From Prevotellaceae bacterium (lineage in GTDB: Bacteria; Bacteroidota; Bacteroidia; Bacteroidales; UBA932), in assembly GCA_031273285.1 (NCBI GenBank), contig JAISSE010000246.1, positions 1 through 8,884 on the forward strand: a stretch of 8,884 nucleotides of DNA, read 5' to 3'. Positions 1-5,680 of the stretch are shown in pieces; within the stretch, counting starts at the first letter, position 1, and each line of letters opens with the position of its first letter. Under the pieces are notes generated by a model. It was given only the letters and a program-made list of their open reading frames with translations, did not search any database and was not told where the DNA came from. The translations under genes and the position numbers were made by a program.

Positions 1-1880
1 TGGCGGTCGATGATTTTATCGACCAGGTCGTTCAGTTTTGTTTCGTCGGGATGCGCGAGGCTGCGTGACGCCGCTTCGCACGAATCAGCCATCATGACGA
101 CAACCATTTCCTTTGTCGCAGGATTCGGACCGGGATAAGTAAATTTTCGGGCAGCATCCTTGTCGTCGGGATGTTCGTTCATATATTTCATATAGAAAAA
201 ATACACAAGCGACTTGCCGTGATGCGTTTTGATAAAATCGATTATCGCATTCGGCAGATGATGTTTGTGAGCAAGTTCGATGCCGTAGGTAACATGTTCG
301 ATAATTATCCGTGCGCTTTCTTCGGGCGAAATTTTGTCGTGAGGATTGATGCCGGAAGGTTGATTTTCGATGAAAAAAGCCGGATTTTTCATTTTCCCGA
401 TGTCGTGATACATTGCTCCCGCACGGACTAACAGCGGGTCGCCTCCGATGTTGCCGATAACGGCTTCGGCGATATTTGCAACCTGCAAAACATGCTGTGC
501 CGTACCCGGCGCTATCTCCGTCAAATCTCTAAGCAGCTTGCGATTGGTGTTGGACAGTTCGACAAGCCGTGAAATCGAGACAAATCCGAAAAGGCGTTCG
601 AATAAAAACGTGAACTGATACAGTATTATTACCGACAAACTGTTTATAAGCAATAAAATCGGCACAAACCAGATAAAATCGGACAAACTGCCTTCGTGAA
701 TCAGTTTCAGGGAAACATATCCGGTTACGTAAACCAAAAAAATCAGCAGTCCCGTAAAAAACAGTTCTCCTCTTTCGTAACTCCTTTTAAATCCGATGAC
801 CGCGGTTATTCCCGCCATGGAATTGATGAATACAAACTCGAAACTTGCGGGAACAAAACTTCCGATAAGAAGAATCATGAAGAAATGCAGATAAATGGCT
901 GGACGCGAGTAAAAAAACGAAGATATGTATATCGGCACGATGGTGAACGGGATGACGTAAATCAGATTCGGATGCACCTTCAGAATCTGCAATGCAAGGA
1001 TAATGAAGAATGTCAGCAGTGTAAGGATGAAGACAAGACATCTGTTTTCGGCAAGCATTGTCCGGCGAAAAGTCAGAAGCAGAGCGAATATGCACCCCAT
1101 GCAGCCGAGGACAAGAAACAGACGTCCCAGTATCGTCAAAAACCTGTTGCCGGCGACAGCACTTTTTTCGTATTCTCTTTTCAGAGACGAGAGAGTTTTA
1201 AATATTTCGGGGGTAATCTGTTCGCCGTGAGCGATTATTTTAACTCCCTCGCTTATCATTCCCTCGGTCGGCAAAATCGCGTCAAGATTCCTGTTCCTGA
1301 TTTTTGACGTCAAAGTTTCGTCGAAAATCAGATTGGGAACGATGAATTGAGCGAGATTCGGAATGTCCGCATGATAGTGTTTCGGAATCGCGCCGTTAAT
1401 GTATTCGTAGGCGGAATGCCGTGTAAACAGTTCGGATACGGGAGTTTCCCCGTATGTGTTTTTTCTGACCACCGCTATCGACCTGTCTTCGAGTTCCGAA
1501 AATGCGGACATGTCGATTATTCCCCTGCTGTACAGTGCCGTAAACTGCTCCTGCAGTATCGCCGGCAGGCTGTCGTCGTAACCGGAACCAACCTGTTCCT
1601 GCAAAAGAAAAAGTTGTTTTACGACAACCGAAGAATCGAGGATAAAATAGTTCAACGACTGCTTTCGGACGCGAGCCTGCTCCTCCTCCAGTTCCGCGAC
1701 GCTTTTGTAAACGGGAAAATCGAAGGGAGCGCTCAAATCTTCGTGCAGCCACGGCTCGCCCTGATTAAATTCGTATTTGAACTTTCTGCCCTCCGGCATG
1801 AAAAGCAATATCACGACGGAAGCCACAAAGAAAAAGATTATGGCTTTGCGGTATTGCAAAATATTTATTTTCAAACTCAT
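1..1880 (-). CDS. pgpH: PgpH-family 7TM-HD cyclic di-AMP phosphodiesterase (C-terminus beyond window)
   Basis: Integral membrane HD phosphohydrolase, predicted to hydrolyse cyclic di-AMP in the cytoplasm. The frame is open from ATG at 1880 to the left edge, giving 626 residues; the last part of the HD domain is outside. Order: one membrane segment (about residues 12-28), a large extracytoplasmic domain of the 7TMR-HDED type (about 40-245), seven hydrophobic segments (about 246-425), then a cytoplasmic HD domain from about 455. Visible HD-family residues are His463 in PGTAQHVLQVANIAE, the HD pair His492-Asp493 in MYHDIGK, His514 in NPHDKISPEESA, His529, His553-His554 in KTHHGKS, and Asp599 in MMADSCEAASR. 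This spacing matches Listeria-type PgpH as I remember it. The start overlaps the stop of the upstream LysM gene as ATGA, so translation is probably coupled. Family assignment is firm; the substrate is inferred from the family. The gene is intact as far as it can be read. Confidence 0.93.
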   Translation of the reverse strand, partial: MSLKINILQYRKAIIFFFVASVVILLFMPEGRKFKYEFNQGEPWLHEDLSAPFDFPVYKSVAELEEEQARVRKQSLNYFILDSSVVVKQLFLLQEQVGSGYDDSLPAILQEQFTALYSRGIIDMSAFSELEDRSIAVVRKNTYGETPVSELFTRHSAYEYINGAIPKHYHADIPNLAQFIVPNLIFDETLTSKIRNRNLDAILPTEGMISEGVKIIAHGEQITPEIFKTLSSLKREYEKSAVAGNRFLTILGRLFLVLGCMGCIFALLLTFRRTMLAENRCLVFILTLLTFFIILALQILKVHPNLIYVIPFTIVPIYISSFFYSRPAIYLHFFMILLIGSFVPASFEFVFINSMAGITAVIGFKRSYERGELFFTGLLIFLVYVTGYVSLKLIHEGSLSDFIWFVPILLLINSLSVIILYQFTFLFERLFGFVSISRLVELSNTNRKLLRDLTEIAPGTAQHVLQVANIAEAVIGNIGGDPLLVRAGAMYHDIGKMKNPAFFIENQPSGINPHDKISPEESARIIIEHVTYGIELAHKHHLPNAIIDFIKTHHGKSLVYFFYMKYMNEHPDDKDAARKFTYPGPNPATKEMVVVMMADSCEAASRSLAHPDETKLNDLVDKIIDR

Positions 1881-3568
1881 TCTCTTTTAATTTCGATACT
1901 TTCGCGGGTATATTCCTGAAGAAAGCATCCTTCGTTGATAAAACCGTCGGCGGCATTGTGTCTGACGAGTTTGTAGCGCGACTGGAGCAGTGCCGACTCG
2001 AATCCGGAAACGCAATCCTGAAATTCGGGTCCGTATTTTCTCAGTACCGCCAGAAAATAATATATCACGTCGTATCCGAGAAAAGCATGTTTCCCCGGTT
2101 CGCTGTTGTATGCCTTGCGGTATCGCTGCACAAACAGTTTTGTCGCATCGGCGGTGTAATCGACAAACATGGGTTGAACCAGATGCACGTTGGTGTTGAA
2201 ATACCGGCTTTTTTCGATTAATTCGAAATCCTGCCATTCATGTCTGCCGAAAACGCTTATCCGGTATTTCTGCACCGTATTCAGCCGGTCTATCAGGTCG
2301 GACACGAAAGGCTGATTTTTCGACGGTTCGGCGGCAGGACACACAAAAAACAGGTTGAGTTTGTTTATGTCCAGAATATCCGTGTACGCCAAATTTCTCA
2401 ATCCCATTGCATGTGTCTGTTCCCTGAAAGTTCCGAAACGTTTTTTCAGCGTCGCCCTGTAGTTTTCCAGCGCCACGCTGTCCGGTTTTTCCGGTTTGAG
2501 CAGGATGGGCAAAACGCTTTCGTCAAACTGTTTGCTGATGATTTTATTGTAAACGACATCATCTTCGGGGTGTAACTGTATGATGTACGGATTGTTTCCG
2601 ACAAGCGACCGAGCCTTGCTTTCGTCGGGCACCACCAGATGGATTCTGTTTTCGGCGGCAAATTCGGCAAGTCTGACGAGGTCGTCGAAAGCTACCTGCG
2701 CGATTATAATATCGGATTCTCTCAGTTCGGGCGACCGGAGGATGCGGTTGATACCGTCCCGGCTTCCGGCGTCAAACGGATTAAGTTTTACCGTCAATCC
2801 GTTATTTTTCATTTCGTTCACCGCAATCAGCGCTCCGCTCAGGAACGAAGTTCCCGACAAATCTATTTTTCCGTCGCCTGTTTTCAGAGGCGCAATGAGC
2901 GATACTCGAAATACCGTTCCCGATTTATAGAGATATTCGACACAGCCGGCACTGACGGGGGTTTCGTTTACTGCGGGTTTGGATGTACTGTTTCCCCAGT
3001 TGAATGTAAGCGCGGGATTTGTGAACGGCTGTCCGTCCTGTTCCTGTTTGCCTTTATCCTCTTTTTCGGGTTCTTTTTTTGCGTCCCTGTTATCGGAGTT
3101 TTGCGTTCGGGCGACCTGTTTGCGCACGGGCACCCGTATTTCGGAACCCGCGACGGGTTTGTTTTCGATTTTCCGATTCACATTCCTGATGTCATCGACG
3201 TCGGTATTGAACTCTTTGGCAATACTTTTCAGCTTGTCGCCCTGTTTCACCCTGTAGAGAATAAAATTCCACCGGTCGTGAGGGTATTTGTCGATGAAAT
3301 GACTGTAGTTCGGGACTTTGATTTTCTGCCCTTCAACGATTTTTTCGGGGTCGGAAATGGTCGTATTGACTTCAAGTATTTCGTTTACGGAAAGATTGTA
3401 TATCTGTGCAATCCGGCTCAATGTTTCATTTTTCCCGATTATGTGGAAATAATAATCCAGAGTACCACTGCTGTAGCCTCCCGAAGCAGGCACGGTCTGA
3501 GCCGGAGCTTTTGCCCCGCACAACAGAATAAATACCGTAATAAAAAAGCCGCTATAAAAAATCTTCAT
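1877..3568 (-). CDS. Exported protein with two LysM domains and a PBP1-like domain
   Basis: 563 residues. A hydrophobic signal peptide (about 1-23, ending APA before Gln24) predicts export. Cys17 lies in LLCG, a poor lipobox because residue -1 is Leu, so secretion by signal peptidase I is likelier than lipidation. LysM 1 spans about 40-87 (YFHIIGKNETLSRIAQIYNL to IKVPNY) and LysM 2 about 104-148 (YRVKQGDKLKSIAKEFN to IRVPV); both should bind peptidoglycan. A charged Lys/Glu/Gln-rich linker (about 150-182) follows. Residues about 218-555 resemble a type 1 periplasmic binding protein / leucine-binding fold: FRVSLIAPLKTG, FLSGALIAVNEMKNNGL, DIIIAQVAFDDLVRLAEFA, and FVQRYRKAYNSEPGKHAFLG near the end. 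No dedicated transport genes lie nearby, so a sensing or scaffolding role is as plausible as ligand delivery. The first gene of a leftward unit, it has a promoter match just upstream and overlaps the next gene by 4 bp. Domain calls are confident; function is unknown. Confidence 0.9.
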   Translation of the reverse strand: MKIFYSGFFITVFILLCGAKAPAQTVPASGGYSSGTLDYYFHIIGKNETLSRIAQIYNLSVNEILEVNTTISDPEKIVEGQKIKVPNYSHFIDKYPHDRWNFILYRVKQGDKLKSIAKEFNTDVDDIRNVNRKIENKPVAGSEIRVPVRKQVARTQNSDNRDAKKEPEKEDKGKQEQDGQPFTNPALTFNWGNSTSKPAVNETPVSAGCVEYLYKSGTVFRVSLIAPLKTGDGKIDLSGTSFLSGALIAVNEMKNNGLTVKLNPFDAGSRDGINRILRSPELRESDIIIAQVAFDDLVRLAEFAAENRIHLVVPDESKARSLVGNNPYIIQLHPEDDVVYNKIISKQFDESVLPILLKPEKPDSVALENYRATLKKRFGTFREQTHAMGLRNLAYTDILDINKLNLFFVCPAAEPSKNQPFVSDLIDRLNTVQKYRISVFGRHEWQDFELIEKSRYFNTNVHLVQPMFVDYTADATKLFVQRYRKAYNSEPGKHAFLGYDVIYYFLAVLRKYGPEFQDCVSGFESALLQSRYKLVRHNAADGFINEGCFLQEYTRESIEIKRE

Positions 3569-3601
3569 AAAATAATCTACTTTTCAAATTATAAATGACC
3601 G

Positions 3602-3632
3602 CAAAAGTACTAAAAATTTAATTACAGACAAA
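3602..3632 (-). promoter_or_regulatory. Bacteroidota-type promoter for the LysM-pgpH unit
   Basis: Read on the minus strand, a TTTG box (3632-3629) is followed after 19 bp by TACTTTTG (3609-3602). This fits the Bacteroidota vegetative promoter, -33 TTTG and -7 TAnnTTTG, exactly. Transcription would begin near 3595, leaving a leader of about 27 nt before the ATG at 3568. The leader is A/T-rich with no obvious Shine-Dalgarno, as is usual in this phylum. Confidence 0.75.
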
Positions 3633-3656
3633 AAAAATTGAGAATTGGGAGGCGGG

Positions 3657-3677
3657 AGAGTTGAGAGTTGAGAGTTC
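3657..3677. repeat. Three tandem heptamers agagttg/c
   Basis: The unit agagttg occurs at 3657-3663 and 3664-3670, with a third copy ending in c at 3671-3677. A related ttgagaattggga sequence precedes it at 3638-3650. It lies just upstream of the leftward promoter and at the edge of the larger repeat cluster. No function can be read from it. Confidence 0.7.
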
Positions 3678-3685
3678 AAATGAAC

Positions 3686-3781
3686 CGCAAAGGGCGCAAA
3701 GGGAAATAATGTCGGCAACATAAACCTTGCGCCCTTTGGCTACGCCGAACTTACGTTTGCGGTTTCTTTGCGCCCTTTGCG
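3686..3781. repeat. Palindromic element with perfect 16-bp inverted arms
   Basis: The left arm cgcaaagggcgcaaag (3686-3701) is the exact reverse complement of ctttgcgccctttgcg (3766-3781), with a 64-bp spacer. The spacer itself contains ccttgcgccctttgg (3725-3739), a further near-complement of the left arm, so alternative hairpins are possible. Each arm is built from short cgcaaag-type words. This resembles the dispersed 'accgcaaagggcgcaaag' intergenic palindromes that I associate with Bacteroidota genomes. There is no run of T after the right arm and no adjacent gene end, so it is not a clear terminator. Confidence 0.8.
3691..3755. repeat. Intergenic repeat, copy A (65 bp)
   Basis: The segment starting agggcgcaaaggg and ending cgaacttacg is repeated at 3827-3890. 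A hand alignment shows nine substitutions, mostly transitions, and one gap, or about 85% identity. It overlaps the palindromic element, so the palindrome and the direct repeat are parts of one composite structure. Confidence 0.8.
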
Positions 3782-3826
3782 TTAAAAAACTTTATTTAAC
3801 CGCAAAGTTCGCAAAGTGTTTCGCGA

Positions 3827-3890
3827 AGGGCGCAAAGGGAATAGTGTCGGCGATATAAACTTTGCGGTCTTTGGTTACGTCGAACTTGCG
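3827..3890. repeat. Intergenic repeat, copy B (64 bp)
   Basis: Degenerate direct repeat of copy A (3691-3755), starting agggcgcaaaggg and ending cgaacttgcg. It is preceded at 3798-3816 by aaccgcaaagttcgcaaag, which matches the flank of copy A (aaccgcaaagggcgcaaag at 3683-3701) with two mismatches, so the duplicated unit probably extends further left with an insertion in copy B. The two copies have the look of an old tandem duplication. Confidence 0.78.
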
Positions 3891-3910
3891 TCTCGATTAA
3901 AATTCGTGAT

Positions 3911-3997
3911 AATTGACTGCATCGAACTTCGTTTCGTGGCTAAAATTGACTGCGTCGAACTTCGTTTCGTGTCATTCGTGTCATTCGTGGCTAAAAT
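3911..3997. repeat. 33-bp tandem repeat plus 9-bp tandem repeat
   Basis: A unit starting aattgactgc at 3911 recurs at 3944, a period of 33 bp. The second copy is identical over 28 bp apart from one a/g change at 3921/3954. It runs into two exact copies of tcattcgtg (3972-3980, 3981-3989). The words ttcgtggctaaaat close both the first unit and the whole array. The reading frame is open because 33 and 9 are multiples of three, but no protein family is recognisable. Confidence 0.8.
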
Positions 3998-4074
3998 ACC
4001 GGATTATGATTCATTGAAAAACAAATATTTCGAAAATAAAATAAAGAAAAATATCGCGGTAAGCAGAAATTTAC

Positions 4075-4082
4075 TACATTTG
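4075..4082 (+). promoter_or_regulatory. Candidate -7 box for the kinase-DUF2147-cstA unit
   Basis: TACATTTG matches TAnnTTTG exactly and would start transcription near 4089, about 32 nt before the ATG at 4121. No TTTG is found 19-21 bp upstream, so the -33 element is missing or degenerate; the promoter may be weak or dependent on an activator. The leader holds a T5A10 run (4102-4116) just before the start codon. Confidence 0.5.
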
Positions 4083-4120
4083 AAGCGAATTTTATTGTCG
4101 GTTTTTAAAAAAAAAATAGA

Positions 4121-5203
4121 ATGGAAAAGTTTAAAGAAATTGTAAAATCGTTTGTTTCGGGAAACGATATTCATGTGGCTCCTCTGGGAGCGGGACATAT
4201 CAACGACTCCTATAAAGCGGTTGTTGACGGTGAAGAGTATGTTTTACAAAAAATTAATCATGCAATATTCAAGAATGTCCCCGAATTGCAAAACAACATT
4301 GTTCGCGTAACCACGCACATCAAATCGAAACTGAAGGAGAAGGGCGTAACGGATATCGAACGGAGGGTTTTGAATCTTGTTCCGGCGAAAGACGGTAAGT
4401 ATTATCATCTTGATGCCGACGGAAATTATTGGCGATTAATGGATTTCATAAAAAACAGCAAAAGTTTCGACAGCATATCGCCCGAACTTGCGGAAAAAAC
4501 GGGAGCGGCTTTCGGCGAATTTCAGAATATGCTTGCCGATATGCCGGGAGAACCTCTGTATGAGACAATCCCTGATTTTCACAACATGGAAAGCCGGCTG
4601 GCAACCTTCAGAGAATCCGTCAAAAACAATCAGGCGGGACGTCTGTCGGAAGTGCGGTATTTGGTCGATGAAATCGAAAAACGCGCCGAAGAAATGTGTC
4701 TTCCCGAAAAACTTCACAGGGAAGGGAAATTGCCCAAGCGCATAAATCACTGTGATACAAAAGTAAACAATGTGCTGTTCGATGCCGCCGGTAAAGAAGT
4801 TTTGTGTGTTGTCGACCTGGATACCGTCATGCCGGGCTATGTCCTGTCCGATTTCGGCGATTTCATGCGTACGGGAGCCAATAACGGAAAAGAAGATGAT
4901 ACGGAGCTTGATAACGTATCCGTAAATCTTGCCATATTTGAGGCTTATACAAGAGGTTATCTGCGAACGGCAAGGGAATTTCTCACCGATTCGGAAGTCG
5001 ACAATCTTGCTTTAGGCGCGAAATTGCTTACATACATGCAAACCGTAAGATTTCTCACCGATTATATCGACGGAGATATCTATTATAAAATAAAAAGTCC
5101 GAAACACAACCTCGAACGTTCGCTGGCACAGTTTAAACTCCTGCAAAGCATGGAAGAAAATTTCACGAAAATGCAGGAAACGGTAAGAAACATATGGTTA
5201 TGA
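4121..5203 (+). CDS. N-acetylhexosamine 1-kinase-like phosphotransferase (APH/choline kinase fold)
   Basis: 360 residues, cytoplasmic, no signal peptide. It closely resembles bifidobacterial NahK, which phosphorylates GlcNAc or GalNAc at C1 with ATP. The N-lobe has a nucleotide-loop-like PLGAGHINDSYKA (21-33) and VLQKIN with the likely ATP-contacting Lys44. The C-lobe has the catalytic loop INHCDTKVNNVLF (208-220; Asp212 as base, Asn217), followed by VVDLDTVMPG (230-239; Asp232/Asp234 as metal ligands) and DFGDFMRTGAN (244-254). The NahK-like tail FLTDYIDGDIYY (311-322), then SPKHNLERSLAQFKLLQSME (326-345), is also present. Length equals that of NahK. The family contains many homologues annotated only as aminoglycoside phosphotransferase; nothing here argues for drug resistance. 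First gene of a rightward unit; its stop overlaps the next start. The exact sugar is inferred, not shown. Confidence 0.87.
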   Translation: MEKFKEIVKSFVSGNDIHVAPLGAGHINDSYKAVVDGEEYVLQKINHAIFKNVPELQNNIVRVTTHIKSKLKEKGVTDIERRVLNLVPAKDGKYYHLDADGNYWRLMDFIKNSKSFDSISPELAEKTGAAFGEFQNMLADMPGEPLYETIPDFHNMESRLATFRESVKNNQAGRLSEVRYLVDEIEKRAEEMCLPEKLHREGKLPKRINHCDTKVNNVLFDAAGKEVLCVVDLDTVMPGYVLSDFGDFMRTGANNGKEDDTELDNVSVNLAIFEAYTRGYLRTAREFLTDSEVDNLALGAKLLTYMQTVRFLTDYIDGDIYYKIKSPKHNLERSLAQFKLLQSMEENFTKMQETVRNIWL

Positions 5204-5652
5204 CATATTGTTGCAACAGTTTGGTACGCAGTGTTATACTTTCTGCCGCATTATTGCTGTCGTATTCTGCCGACGCGCAGGTTTCGGCAATATTGGGCGA
5301 ATGGAAAACGGTGGACGACAATTCGGGCAAAATACGCTCATTAGTACGCATATACAGGGACTCTGCCGACGGTTTGTATTACGGGAAAATAGAAAAACTG
5401 TACGAATATGCCGACGCCGTGTGCGACAAATGCGAAGGCGAAAACAGGAATAAACCCATTCAGGGGCTGGTTATCATCACCGGAATGAAAGCCGAAGGCA
5501 AAACCCTGAAAGGAGGCACCGTACTTGACCCTGAAAACGGGAAAAAATACTACGCTTCCATCGCTATCGACGCAAAATCGGGCAAACTGCTTGTGCGGGG
5601 TTCGCTCGACAAACACGGTTTGTTAGGGCGTAATCAGTACTGGATTAAATAA
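5194..5652 (+). CDS. Exported DUF2147 protein
   Basis: 152 residues from the ATG at 5194, or 150 from the ATG at 5200. The second start would form an ATGA overlap with the kinase stop at 5201-5203, which suggests coupled translation; both starts keep the signal peptide. The signal peptide covers about residues 1-28 (hydrophobic SVILSAALLLSYS, cleavage after ADA before Gln29). The mature part is a single DUF2147 domain: ILGEWKTVDDNSGK (33-46), YYGKIEKLYEY (62-72), a CDKC pair of cysteines (77-80), NKPIQGLVIITGMK, VLDPENGKKYYASIAI and LLVRGSLDKHGLLGRNQYW near the end. The family is small, exported and of unknown function, probably a lipocalin-like beta barrel. It sits between a sugar kinase and cstA, 28 bp before the latter, so it is probably co-transcribed. 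Confidence 0.88.
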   Translation: MVMTYCCNSLVRSVILSAALLLSYSADAQVSAILGEWKTVDDNSGKIRSLVRIYRDSADGLYYGKIEKLYEYADAVCDKCEGENRNKPIQGLVIITGMKAEGKTLKGGTVLDPENGKKYYASIAIDAKSGKLLVRGSLDKHGLLGRNQYWIK

Positions 5653-5680
5653 ATGCGAATAAATCCCAAAGTCGAAACGG

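Noticed and set aside
696..1919. Long plus-strand frames at 696-1307 and 1347-1919
   Set aside because: Both are antisense to the continuous pgpH frame, which carries a complete set of family motifs. Their products are compositionally odd and match nothing known.
3500..3568. Lipoprotein signal on the LysM protein
   Set aside because: Cys17 is preceded by Leu at -1 instead of Gly, Ala or Ser, and a normal APA cleavage site follows at residues 21-23.
2639..3598. A 319-codon open frame on the plus strand
   Set aside because: It lies entirely antisense to the well-supported LysM/PBP1 gene, and its product has low-complexity Phe/Val-rich runs with no domain. It is a shadow of that gene's codon pattern.
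3686..3781. Bidirectional terminator
   Set aside because: The stem is long enough, but it lies between two divergent genes, not at gene ends, and has no flanking T-run.
3686..3890. Possible CRISPR array
   Set aside because: The repeats are few, differ in length and sequence, and lack regular unique spacers; no cas gene is present.
3816..4145. A 109-codon frame running through the repeats into the kinase start
   Set aside because: The frame stays open because the tandem units are multiples of three. It starts inside a duplicated repeat and overlaps the kinase gene and its candidate promoter. No recognisable domain.
4121..5203. Aminoglycoside resistance gene
   Set aside because: The protein has the shared kinase fold, but the motifs and the length match N-acetylhexosamine 1-kinases, and there is no mobile or resistance context.
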